Shown one piece after another: positions 24,493-32,046 of a DNA stretch of 32,046 bases. Position numbers and translations under genes: made by a program. Below the pieces are notes generated by a model that saw nothing but the letters and a program-made list of their open reading frames with translations, was not told the origin of the DNA and did not search any database. Origin of the DNA: Candidatus Heimdallarchaeota archaeon (GTDB lineage: Archaea; Asgardarchaeota; Heimdallarchaeia; Heimdallarchaeales; Kariarchaeaceae); contig JAAFKL010000173.1 of assembly GCA_021399405.1 (NCBI GenBank), forward strand, positions 1-32,046, in the 5' to 3' direction. Position 1 is the first letter of the stretch; every line of letters starts with the position of its first letter.

Positions 24493-26814
24493 TTAACTTG
24501 CTACGTCCACTGAACCGAGATTATTATCTACATTGGTTAATTCTGTATTTATCTTGGTTAATTCATCACCGATTACAGTTAGTTTTTCATTAAATTCACC
24601 TACGGTGGTTGGAAGCACTGAAGTTGCTGCAATCATAGCACTAATTGAGATTTGAATATTATTAATGTTAGTTACAATACCACCTGTGCCAGTAAGAGCA
24701 TCCGCAGTAGTTGCCATTTGGGGCATAGATGCACCAATTGCGCTAAAGTTACCCGCTGCTTGAGTGACATTAATTTTTGCTAATTCAAGAGAAGTGTCAA
24801 TAACTTGTAAACTATCATTGATACGAGTAATTGATGCATCAATTTGTGCAGCCTCGGTAGCATAATCAAGACCCGTTAATAAGGTATTTTCGACTTGAAT
24901 TTTATCAACTTCACCTTGAACAACCTTCATTTCTTTAGCAGTACCCAAAATATTTGCAAAACCATGCGATAAATGGAAGAAATTCTGGCCGTTAATTCCC
25001 ATTTCGAATTCTTCAAACACGGATACAAATTCTGTTGCAGGACCACTCATCAATCCATACTCTTCATTTGTTGACTTTAACGCCATATTTGCAACTTGTG
25101 CATCTATATCATTACCCTCATCTCGCATTTGAGCTGATCCAGTGATAATACCATCAGAAGCTGTGAAATTTACAATAGCAGAATCGTAGTCCGAATCTGA
25201 AATTTGATCAAAATCTGAATTCTTAAAAATTTTCATTGTTGCATTCATTTTGAGTAATGTGGGACTAGCAACTAATCCAAATTCACCCATAGAAATAGCT
25301 ATATTACCTGAATCTTGTATAAAATCGAACATTCCAGATAGTTCTACTTTCAAATCTACCAATTCAGTTACATTTAGGACATCCGTAGTTTCAAATGCAT
25401 CAAACACTGGATCATCAAAAGTATCAACTACAACCGTCAAATGATTAATAATGTTTTCAAATGTAGTTCCAGTTCCACTAAAATCGGAATTGTCACCAAC
25501 TGATGAGGAAGCATCACTTAGTGATACCGCACCACGTAAGAGATGTACAAGTGGTTCTTCAACAAAATCATCATTAAGATCAGCATCAATGATTAGAATA
25601 TTCAGGATATCTAAGGCAGAGTTTACTAGATTAACTGCACCTTCAATGAGATTTAATTGTTCCTCAACATCCACCCCTTGGTCATCTGCAGCTTGTAAAG
25701 TTTCTTCCCTATTAACATCGTTAAATCGAAGTAATGCAGACTGTATATCAGGAATAGCTTTTGATATGTTACCAAACCCTTGTTTGACTTTTACAATACC
25801 AGCTTCGAATTGAGCTTCATCTTCGGTCGATAATGCAGACATCTGAAGTTGTGAATTAGCTAAACTGGTAGTTAAGACATTCATAGATTGTTCCATTCCT
25901 TCCTGTAAAGCAGTAATACCAATAAACATTGGACCTATACTTTTGGCCATATCAACAGCAGAATCTATCAATATCAGAAAATTATCTACCAGGACTTTGT
26001 AATCCGGCGCTGAAGCACCTAATAAAGCAAATACTTGCATTTGTTCTAGTCCAGTTAACATTTCGTCAGCTTCATCAAACCATTTTTCTGCTTCATCAAA
26101 AAATTGATTTGCTTCATTAAGATCTCCATCGCCACTTACAATTTCAAACCCAGCAGATAGATTAACTCCACCAGCTCCAAGAGCTAATGCGAATTGAGAA
26201 ACCCCCGTTGAAACAACCAATATGTACGGTAGTATTATTACACCAATTATGAAGAAAATTAGTGAAAAAATGAATGATATAATAGTTAATATATTTGGTT
26301 TTTTACTAAAAATCTTCACAAATCCAACTAAGCCTAATGATGCAATAGTGCCGACAACTATTGCCAAAACAAAGTCAAGTATAATTCCATATGTATTTAG
26401 AAGATCCAAAGTTTCTTGTAAATCTGAAACATCTTGACCCGACGCTTCTAATGAATCATTTATCGCATTAATGGTTGGTAATAAATTAATAAATGGTGAC
26501 ATTAGACCAGCAAATATTGTTGAATCTGCTAGGGGGAGGATAAAACTAACAGCTACAATAACTGGTGTGCCTAGGAAAAACATTTTCCAAGTTGATTTAG
26601 AATAAATTGCTGCTACGAATAGTGCGACTATTCCCAACATGTATGCTATATATCGGTGTACAAGATTGCCTTGTGCGTCAAGGACAAAACTTACGAATAA
26701 TTCGAATACAAGAGTAACTATTATTCCTACACCAATTCCTTTCTTTATGCTTCCTGATTTCGATTTAACATCATCTGCATAATACGATTCTGAAGCGTCA
26801 TAATCATCTGACAT
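24493..26814 (-). CDS. Large membrane protein with long helical soluble region
   Basis: 773 residues from the ATG at 26814 (MSDDYDASES). A longer frame begins at a TTG at 26862, but a TATA-like ATTATATAAA (26846-26855) lies inside those extra codons, so the ATG is preferred. About five membrane helices lie in the first 200 residues: near 28-46, 58-72, 76-96, then, after a soluble stretch, two more at about 146-170 and 178-205. The remaining 560 residues are acidic, helix-rich and lack Cys, with repeated short segments such as LLTGLDYATEA and SITRINDSLQV that suggest coiled-coil or a helical bundle, ending in NTELTNVDNNLG. The architecture resembles large helical export or tether proteins, but no family is recognised. 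A crotonase gene lies upstream on the same strand, separated by a 104-base gap containing this promoter. Confidence 0.72.
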   Translation of the reverse strand: MSDDYDASESYYADDVKSKSGSIKKGIGVGIIVTLVFELFVSFVLDAQGNLVHRYIAYMLGIVALFVAAIYSKSTWKMFFLGTPVIVAVSFILPLADSTIFAGLMSPFINLLPTINAINDSLEASGQDVSDLQETLDLLNTYGIILDFVLAIVVGTIASLGLVGFVKIFSKKPNILTIISFIFSLIFFIIGVIILPYILVVSTGVSQFALALGAGGVNLSAGFEIVSGDGDLNEANQFFDEAEKWFDEADEMLTGLEQMQVFALLGASAPDYKVLVDNFLILIDSAVDMAKSIGPMFIGITALQEGMEQSMNVLTTSLANSQLQMSALSTEDEAQFEAGIVKVKQGFGNISKAIPDIQSALLRFNDVNREETLQAADDQGVDVEEQLNLIEGAVNLVNSALDILNILIIDADLNDDFVEEPLVHLLRGAVSLSDASSSVGDNSDFSGTGTTFENIINHLTVVVDTFDDPVFDAFETTDVLNVTELVDLKVELSGMFDFIQDSGNIAISMGEFGLVASPTLLKMNATMKIFKNSDFDQISDSDYDSAIVNFTASDGIITGSAQMRDEGNDIDAQVANMALKSTNEEYGLMSGPATEFVSVFEEFEMGINGQNFFHLSHGFANILGTAKEMKVVQGEVDKIQVENTLLTGLDYATEAAQIDASITRINDSLQVIDTSLELAKINVTQAAGNFSAIGASMPQMATTADALTGTGGIVTNINNIQISISAMIAATSVLPTTVGEFNEKLTVIGDELTKINTELTNVDNNLGSVDVAS

Positions 26815-26846
26815 GAATATCTTATTCTTAAAAAAAACATTTAGAT

Positions 26847-26854
26847 TTATATAA
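26847..26854 (-). promoter_or_regulatory. TATA-like box deciding the start of the large helical membrane protein
   Basis: The minus strand reads TTATATAA here. Its centre is about 37 bases upstream of the ATG at 26814, giving a transcription start about 10-14 bases before that ATG. It would lie within codons of the longer TTG-initiated frame, which argues against that start. Confidence 0.5.
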
Positions 26855-26918
26855 TCTCTCAATTTAATTTGATTTTAAGTTTCAAAGGTGTTTGATATCG
26901 ACCATTCTGACCATTAAT

Positions 26919-27692
26919 TTATTTATTTTTTCTTCCCAATACAATATCAAGCTTTTTTGAAAAATTAGTGCTCTTACTAGCAAAATGAATAGCATCATAT
27001 TCCATTTTCAATTGATTATCTAAAATTTGGATTACTGATGAATTTAGTAAGGATTTAGTATTTGCAATGGTCTCTTTACTAACTGAATGCATCTTACTCG
27101 CAAATTCGATTGCATCAGGCAATAGATTTTCTGAATTACTAAGTTGGTTAATCGCACCTAAATTATATGCTTCGTTTGCAGTCATGACTTCAGATGTAAG
27201 AAGAGCAGAAAGAGCCCTTGAATATCCAAAACTCCTAACAAAAGACAAAGTCGATCCTGAATCAGGTGTTAGATCTAATGACGAAAAAGCAAATGCAAAT
27301 TTTGCCTCTGGTGCAGCAATTACATAATCACAGGATAACGCAAGAGATAATCCCCCACCTGCAGCACTCCCGTTTACAGCTGCAATTATTATTAATGGAT
27401 GAGTAATTATTTTTTTAATAATTGAATTAATTTTTGGAACTGTTCGCTCAATATAGGCTTCTGGGCTTCCACTTTCCAAATCAATTTTCCATTGTTTAAT
27501 ATCCCCACCTACATTGAAAATTGAACTCTTACCAGTCAAAATTACAGAATGAAGTTGTTTATCAATAATTGCATGATCTAACCACATTTCAAGAGAAGTT
27601 AGAAGTTCTTGAGTGAAAGTATTTACTTTAGCATTCATTTCTAATACTAAAATACCTCTATCATAATCCTTCGTTGCAATAATATCCTGCAT
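26919..27692 (-). CDS. Enoyl-CoA hydratase/isomerase family protein (PaaG-like)
   Basis: 257 residues, normal for the crotonase family. The oxyanion-hole motifs are FNVGGDIK (after the first strand/helix units) and NGSAAGGGLSLALSCDYVIA. The region that usually carries the second catalytic Glu reads LDLTPDSGSTLSFVRSFG. The Asp in TPDSG is the single acid typical of PaaG-type ring isomerases and some enoyl-CoA isomerases, rather than the paired Glu residues of a true hydratase. The likely reaction is therefore isomerisation of an unsaturated or epoxy acyl-CoA; hydratase activity is doubtful. The protein is cytoplasmic. It does not sit with the dehydrogenase gene at 14119-14976, though both act on acyl-CoA. 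Confidence 0.88.
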   Translation of the reverse strand: MQDIIATKDYDRGILVLEMNAKVNTFTQELLTSLEMWLDHAIIDKQLHSVILTGKSSIFNVGGDIKQWKIDLESGSPEAYIERTVPKINSIIKKIITHPLIIIAAVNGSAAGGGLSLALSCDYVIAAPEAKFAFAFSSLDLTPDSGSTLSFVRSFGYSRALSALLTSEVMTANEAYNLGAINQLSNSENLLPDAIEFASKMHSVSKETIANTKSLLNSSVIQILDNQLKMEYDAIHFASKSTNFSKKLDIVLGRKNK

Positions 27693-27877
27693 AGCATGTA
27701 AGTTGCCAATATGTAATTATGAAAGTAATAGGTTTATCACCTGTATAATTAGTAAATTTGTAACGAGTTACTGAATTTTAATACATAATTTACCTCGATT
27801 AGACATCCAATGAATAACAGTGATTCCTGTACAGATTTCCTATAGGAAGCATTTGAGCTATACCATATTATTGAAAA

Positions 27878-28648
27878 ATGACGGAAATTCGTACTTGTTA
27901 TTCAATGAGTGATCATGCTAATGTTTGTACTCTATCAAATGTATACAAAACAATTGATCAATTCGAGATTCTCAGAGATGTCTCATTGAAAATTAAACAA
28001 GGACGCGTTTTGGCTTTACTTGGACCAAATGGAGCTGGCAAAACGACCACCATCAGAGTAATACTTGGATTGCTAAAGCCAACATCTGGTGAAGTGAATG
28101 TTTTGGATATAGATGTGACACAGCACCCAGAGAAAATTAGAAGCAAGATAGGCCTCCTTCCTCAGTCAAATGCAGGATATAAGAGTCTAACAGGACGAGA
28201 TAACATCGAATTCATACTTAAATTAGTTGGTAAATCAGCAGCTGAATATTCCTCAGATCTCTATCAATTACTTGATCGTCTTAATCTTCTAGAGGTTGCT
28301 GAAAAGAAATGGTCGGTATTGTCAGGTGGTGAACAGAGAGCATTAGGATTTATTCGTGCAATTTTAATGGGGGAAGATATACTGATCCTGGATGAACCTA
28401 CAACAGGTTTAGATTTGGCACGAGCTGCAATTATTAGGAAAATAATTCAAGAACAAGTGAGAGGTGGAAAAACAGTGGTTATGTCCTCACATATAATAAC
28501 AGACCTTGAGGAATTAGCTGAAGATATTGTTATTATGAAAAACGGTAAAATAGTTCGTACAGGATCCAGAGAAGATATTTTGAATTATTATACGAAAGAT
28601 GGAGATCTTGAAGATGCTTTAGTGGTTGCTTTTGAGGAGACTGAGTAG
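27878..28648 (+). CDS. ABC transporter ATP-binding protein
   Basis: 256 residues with every nucleotide-binding motif: Walker A GPNGAGKT (49-56), Q-loop Gln96 in LLPQSN, signature LSGGE (148-152), Walker B ILILDEP ending in Asp172/Glu173, D-loop GLDLA and H-loop His205 in SSH. It belongs to the ABC-2 (CcmA/NatA-like) exporter class. The C-terminal acidic tail (AFEETE) is short. The permease gene follows after seven bases, so the two form one exporter; what it moves is not shown by the sequence. A second in-frame ATG at 27905 would give a start nine residues later, closer to the first strand. Either is possible. Confidence 0.93.
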   Translation: MTEIRTCYSMSDHANVCTLSNVYKTIDQFEILRDVSLKIKQGRVLALLGPNGAGKTTTIRVILGLLKPTSGEVNVLDIDVTQHPEKIRSKIGLLPQSNAGYKSLTGRDNIEFILKLVGKSAAEYSSDLYQLLDRLNLLEVAEKKWSVLSGGEQRALGFIRAILMGEDILILDEPTTGLDLARAAIIRKIIQEQVRGGKTVVMSSHIITDLEELAEDIVIMKNGKIVRTGSREDILNYYTKDGDLEDALVVAFEETE

Positions 28649-28655
28649 GTGTAAA

Positions 28656-29849
28656 ATGACTCAACTTAAGATTTTACTATTTAAGGATGTTAAATCATTG
28701 TTTAAGCAAAAAGCAGTGATAGGGACGTTGTTAATTCCTATGTTGTTAATGATTGGATTTGGATTGATACCTCTTTTATCAGATATTTCCGATCCATTTG
28801 AAGTGGTGTTGTATAATGAAGATACAGGTATTGATGGTCTAAATCTTGGATCTAATATTACCACTAGCTTTGTTTCATTTTTTGTAGAGCCAAATGATCT
28901 TGAACTCAAGCTAGTGGATAACTATGAAGATTTCATTGAAAGTGAAAATGGGATATGGCTGCCAAGTAACTTCTCAAGAGTTGCTAATGATTCACATATT
29001 GCCACTTATTTCACAATAGTCTCGGACACAAATCTTCGTAGTGAAGCAGTTATGTTTGGAATAGCACCTACTATAATTGAGACTGTAGTTTCTGAAGAGT
29101 TACTCAAACCGATAATTGTACCTAAAATACAAGTGGTTCAAGTATACAGCGAAGCAGATGTTGCAAAACAGGGTATTGTTAAAGATAGAGGGGCTTTAGC
29201 CTTTCCTTTAGCATATATGTCATTTTTAATTTTAATCTTATCTAGCACCGCAATAAGAATTACAGGATTCAGCGCAGAAAAGAATGCTGGTATGATGGAA
29301 TTACTTCTTTCATCCATCAAGAATAGAAAAGAGTTAGTGATTTCCAAATTACTTACAGGAGTAATTTATGGATTGGCCACAGTCCTGAGCTATTTAATTG
29401 GAGCACTAATCTCATTACAGATTACAAGTGGATTTGAAACAGATGAGGAAGGATTATCTGGAATAATTTTTTCTAATGATATCTTAACTAACAAAAATTT
29501 GATGGTTATATCCCTTTTATTCATATTTCTAATTTTTACTTCCATGGAAATAATGTTAACTTCTCAGTTACTACTTGGAAAAGAAGCTGGGGATAGGGTA
29601 GGATCCACAGCAAATATGATCCTTTCATTCCTATTTTATTTCAGTTTAATCTCCGATCCTCTTTCTGAAACGCCAGCACAGATAATCAATCCATTCTTTT
29701 GGCCGTTTAAGACAGCGTTGAATATTGCTTTCAATGAAAATTGGATTAATTCGTTTTTATATTTATTGCTGAATGTCTCGTTCCTACTGGTATTACTGAG
29801 AATTATGACATATGCTATTGAAAAGGAAAAAATTATTTTTGATGAGTAG
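28656..29849 (+). CDS. ABC-2 type transporter permease
   Basis: 397 residues from the ATG at 28656 (MTQLKILLFKDV), preceded by a TAGGTG site. The frame extends 10 codons upstream to a TTG, but that overlaps the ATPase gene and lacks a site. Topology is typical of NatB/ABC-2 permeases: one helix at about 17-38, a long external loop to about 182, then five helices to the C-terminus. After the second helix, SAEKNAGMMELLLSS is the ABC-2 'EK..G..E.LL' coupling element that contacts the ATPase. It pairs with the ATP-binding gene just upstream to form an exporter of the Na+, lipid or drug kind; the substrate is unknown. Confidence 0.9.
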   Translation: MTQLKILLFKDVKSLFKQKAVIGTLLIPMLLMIGFGLIPLLSDISDPFEVVLYNEDTGIDGLNLGSNITTSFVSFFVEPNDLELKLVDNYEDFIESENGIWLPSNFSRVANDSHIATYFTIVSDTNLRSEAVMFGIAPTIIETVVSEELLKPIIVPKIQVVQVYSEADVAKQGIVKDRGALAFPLAYMSFLILILSSTAIRITGFSAEKNAGMMELLLSSIKNRKELVISKLLTGVIYGLATVLSYLIGALISLQITSGFETDEEGLSGIIFSNDILTNKNLMVISLLFIFLIFTSMEIMLTSQLLLGKEAGDRVGSTANMILSFLFYFSLISDPLSETPAQIINPFFWPFKTALNIAFNENWINSFLYLLLNVSFLLVLLRIMTYAIEKEKIIFDE

Positions 29850-29934
29850 TATAAATTTAATTGCTAAAAATATTGAACTTAATAATTGGTTACACAACAT
29901 TGAATTTTAATTATTTAGATTTTTAATTTCGTTA

Positions 29935-31230
29935 ATGTTTGAAAAAATTAGTCCCCCCGCTGAAGGAAGTAAAGTGACTATTGATAATGGAAAGTTAAAT
30001 GTTCCAAATAACCCTATTGTACCCTATATAGCAGGAGATGGGATTGGACCTGATATTCTAAATGCAACTATTCCAACTGTTGATGCTGCAGTTCAGAAAG
30101 CATATGGTGGAACTAAAAAAATCTCTTGGTTCAAAATTTATGCAGGGGATGAGGCAAGAGAGTTTTATCATCCTGAATTAACTGATGAGGAATTAGTTAA
30201 ACTACCAATTGATGATCAAAGACATGCTTATTTACCCAAAGACACTATCGACGCAATTGGTGAATATCTAATTTCGTTAAAAGGCCCCCTTACAACCCCA
30301 ATAGGTGAAGGTTTCAGATCACTCAATGTAGGAATTCGTCAAATGCTTGATCTTTATGCTTGCGTGAGACCAGTCAAATATTTCGATGGTGTGCCGAGTA
30401 GAGTAAAACATCCCGAAGAAGTTGACATAGTCATATTCAGAGAAAATAGTGAGGATGTGTATTCAGGTATAGAATTTGCGAAAGGTGAAGAAGGTCAAAA
30501 AAGAATATTAGCATTATTACGAGAATTAGGTAAGACAGTTAGAGAAGATTCGGGAATTGGAATAAAGCCGATATCGGAAACTGGATCAAAGAGACTGGTC
30601 CGTGCTGCAATCAAGTATGCAATTGAGAAAAAACTCCCAACCGTCACTCTTGTACACAAAGGTAATATTATGAAATACACTGAAGGTGCCTTCAAAAATT
30701 GGGGATATGAAGTGGCAGTACAAGAATTTCGTCAATATATTGTTACAGAAGATGAATTATGGGATAAATATGAAGGGAAGATTCCTGAAGGTAAAATACT
30801 TATTAATGACAGGATTGCCGATATAATTTTCCAACATATTTTATTGAGATCATCGGAATTTTCTGTACTTGCGACTATGAATCTTAATGGAGATTATATT
30901 TCAGATGCTGCAGCAGCACTTGTTGGCGGACTTGGAATGGCACCAGGTGCAAATATCAATTACAAAACTGGAGTAATTGTTGCAGAAGCAACACACGGAA
31001 CAGCACCAAAGTATACTGGAATGGATAAAGTCAATCCTGGTTCAGTTATGCTTTCAGCCGCCATCATGTTGGATTATATGGGCTGGGGTGAAGCTTCAGC
31101 TTTAATACACAAAGGCATCCAAGGTGCAATAAACAATAAGGAAGTAACTTACGATTTAGCAAGGCAAATGGATAATGTTACACCTATCAAATGCAGCGAA
31201 TTTGGTCGAGCAGTAGTCCGACATATGTAA
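29935..31230 (+). CDS. icd: NADP-dependent isocitrate dehydrogenase
   Basis: 431 residues, close to the E. coli enzyme (416) and similar along its length. Isocitrate is bound by Ser129 and Asn131 (RSLNVGIRQ), Arg135, Arg145 and Arg169 (FRENSED). The catalytic pair is Tyr176 (EDVYSG) and Lys242 (VHKGN), with metal Asp residues in [14 protein letters not shown] preference is shown by Lys359 and Tyr360 in HGTAPKYTG, as in E. coli Lys344/Tyr345; NAD enzymes differ here. It converts isocitrate to 2-oxoglutarate, CO2 and NADPH in the citric acid cycle. It stands alone with its own AT-rich upstream region. The bacterial-type form suggests ancient transfer or a shared subfamily; a tree would decide. 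Confidence 0.97.
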   Translation: MFEKISPPAEGSKVTIDNGKLNVPNNPIVPYIAGDGIGPDILNATIPTVDAAVQKAYGGTKKISWFKIYAGDEAREFYHPELTDEELVKLPIDDQRHAYLPKDTIDAIGEYLISLKGPLTTPIGEGFRSLNVGIRQMLDLYACVRPVKYFDGVPSRVKHPEEVDIVIFRENSEDVYSGIEFAKGEEGQKRILALLRELGKTVREDSGIGIKPISETGSKRLVRAAIKYAIEKKLPTVTLVHKGNIMKYTEGAFKNWGYEVAVQEFRQYIVTEDELWDKYEGKIPEGKILINDRIADIIFQHILLRSSEFSVLATMNLNGDYISDAAAALVGGLGMAPGANINYKTGVIVAEATHGTAPKYTGMDKVNPGSVMLSAAIMLDYMGWGEASALIHKGIQGAINNKEVTYDLARQMDNVTPIKCSEFGRAVVRHM

Positions 31231-31344
31231 TTTAGCTCAAACTAAGTAACCTTTGTCAAATATTGGAATAATAAATCCATCAAACAGGTCTATTTCACGA
31301 AATATTTTTAATTGTGAACCCCAATATATCAGCTTGAGAGTCAA

Positions 31345-31590
31345 GTGATTACTGAATTATCTAATTGTTACAATCATCCCAATGTTAAAACCAAATGGGT
31401 ATGCGATAGATGTTTCACCTCAATTTGTGAATTAGATCATAAAACAAAAGGTCCACCCACAAATTACGAAATGTATTGCTTTAAATGCTATGACACTATG
31501 AAATATCGGAATGCAATATTAATATTTTTCATTTTTATTTTCTTTTTTGGTATAATTTTTGGTTGGACAACCTCTGAGTTTATGAAATGA
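31345..31590 (+). CDS. Small B-box-like zinc protein with one membrane helix
   Basis: 81 residues from a GTG start. Zinc ligands are Cys8 and His11 (CYNH), Cys20 and Cys23 (CDRC), Cys28 with Asp31/His32 (CELDH), and Cys45 and Cys48 (CFKC). This order, C-x2-H, C-x2-C, C-x2-[DH], C-x2-C, is like a B-box zinc finger, which binds two zinc ions and mediates protein contact. A single helix (about 57-74) follows and anchors it, with the finger on the cytoplasmic side if the basic residues around 53-55 stay in. B-box-type domains are common in eukaryotic TRIM proteins and occur in Asgard archaea. AATATAT at 31323-31329 is consistent with a near-leaderless transcript. Confidence 0.72.
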   Translation: MITELSNCYNHPNVKTKWVCDRCFTSICELDHKTKGPPTNYEMYCFKCYDTMKYRNAILIFFIFIFFFGIIFGWTTSEFMK

Positions 31591-31598
31591 GTCTAATT

Positions 31599-31778
31599 CT
31601 ACTTTACTAGCCCAATTTGTCTTAATTTAGACATATATTGATCAATTTTAATTTTATCATTTTCCTCAAGAATGACTTTTCCTATTTGTACAAATCCTCT
31701 TAAATCATCATCCATGTTGAAAGCCCGATAGATTTGTTTATGCTTGATTTCATACATAACAAAAGAATAAAGGTCCAA
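31599..31778 (-). CDS. Short soluble protein, 5' end uncertain or damaged
   Basis: The minus-strand frame ending at the TAG (31599-31601) is open back to about 31880. Only a TTG at 31778 or an ATG at 31757 can start it, giving at most 59 residues (ending QYMSKLRQIGLVK). The frame upstream still reads like protein (YHEVWIWSKRKGIHSSDFDG), but no ATG, GTG or TTG opens it. So the gene may start at a rare codon, or its true start may have been lost, for example by a small frameshift near an ATG at about 31859 in another frame. The family is not recognised. It converges on the B-box-like gene. Confidence 0.4.
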   Translation of the reverse strand: MDLYSFVMYEIKHKQIYRAFNMDDDLRGFVQIGKVILEENDKIKIDQYMSKLRQIGLVK

Positions 31779-31945
31779 TTCTTTTTTTGTAGCAGGAAAG
31801 CCGTCAAAATCACTAGAGTGAATTCCTTTTCTTTTACTCCAAATCCAAACTTCATGATAGGAAATAATATACCTATTTCAAATCTATTTCCAATTATTTT
31901 CAGTAATTAGCCGTAATTACTTTCGGGATACTCTATGTTTCTGCG

Positions 31946-31953
31946 CTTATATA
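31946..31953 (+). promoter_or_regulatory. TATA-like box of the right-edge gene
   Basis: CTTATATA lies about 27 bases upstream of an in-frame GTG at 31977 and about 48 bases before the ATG at 31998. The spacing to the GTG is that of a leaderless archaeal transcript; with the ATG the leader would be about 22 bases. Confidence 0.4.
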
Positions 31954-31997
31954 CTAGAATCCAGTAATTAGATATTGTGAGTATTCTAATCAGAACT

Positions 31998-32046
31998 ATG
32001 CGTGTTCCAGTATTTCCTGATATTAAATCTAAGGACCTACTAAAAA
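31998..32046 (+). CDS. N-terminus of a gene running off the right edge
   Basis: The frame from the ATG reads MRVPVFPDIKSKDLLK and is open to the window end. An in-frame GTG at 31977 would add seven residues and fits the TATA spacing better. Only 16 residues are visible, so no family can be given. The CDS call rests on the clean frame, Ala-free but balanced composition, and the upstream promoter. Confidence 0.45.
   Translation, partial: MRVPVFPDIKSKDLLK

Noticed and set aside
25451..25813. 120-codon plus-strand frame opposite the large helical membrane protein
   Set aside because: Its Ser/Thr/Arg-rich composition is what antisense of an acidic helical protein gives; no promoter or site was seen.

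Overview
The window is AT-rich DNA with tightly packed genes and short intergenic gaps. It reads as archaeal. Several starts have TATA-like boxes 20-40 bases upstream with little or no leader, while genes inside operons use Shine-Dalgarno-like GGTG/AGGAGG sites and frequent TTG/GTG starts. No tRNA, rRNA, CRISPR array or transposase was seen. Small membrane-anchored zinc proteins with eukaryote-like RING-like and B-box-like knuckles, next to CoA-ester enzymes (3-hydroxyacyl-CoA dehydrogenase, crotonase) and a bacterial-type NADP isocitrate dehydrogenase, suggest an Asgard archaeon, possibly a Heimdallarchaeia-like lineage. That placement is inference from gene content, not a phylogeny.

Layout. 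1-2584 (-): a two-gene unit with a large membrane protein built of three equally spaced PH-like repeats, then a partial gene running off the left edge. 2727-4134 (+): a zinc-knuckle membrane protein overlapping an alpha/beta hydrolase. 4149-4553 (-): a NifX/NifB-like protein. 4721-7733 (+): an M20 metallopeptidase, a secreted anchored protein and a membrane NfeD-like/RING-like protein. 7737-10153 (-): SurE and a regulator with two homologous winged-helix halves. A perfect 9-base inverted repeat spans the regulator's promoter. 10154-10587: the one long gene-poor gap, with a repeated short motif. It precedes two small ORFs (10588-11040) that share a C-terminal motif. 11107-11637 (-): a four-helix membrane protein. 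11850-14108 (+): a large beta-helix surface protein. 14119-15966 (-): 3-hydroxybutyryl-CoA dehydrogenase and a degenerate GNAT-like protein.

16158-24407 (+) is a seven-gene membrane island: zinc-ribbon membrane protein, small membrane protein, DUF4129-like protein, DUF4350-like protein, MoxR AAA+ ATPase, DUF58 protein and a multi-pass protein. The MoxR/DUF58/DUF4129/DUF4350 core is a known but poorly understood association, thought to involve chaperone-like maturation of envelope proteins. The two leading genes, the closing gene and the degenerate metal site in DUF58 are the less familiar parts.

24493-27692 (-): a large helical membrane protein and a PaaG-like crotonase. 27878-29849 (+): an ABC exporter pair. 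29935-31230 (+): isocitrate dehydrogenase. 31345-31590 (+): a tiny B-box-like membrane protein. The right edge holds an open frame lacking a normal start (-) and the first codons of a gene running off the window (+).

The best candidates for something undescribed are the paired small ORFs with their repeat-bearing leader, the self-duplicated regulator with its putative operator, the triplicated PH-like protein and the NfeD-RING fusion.
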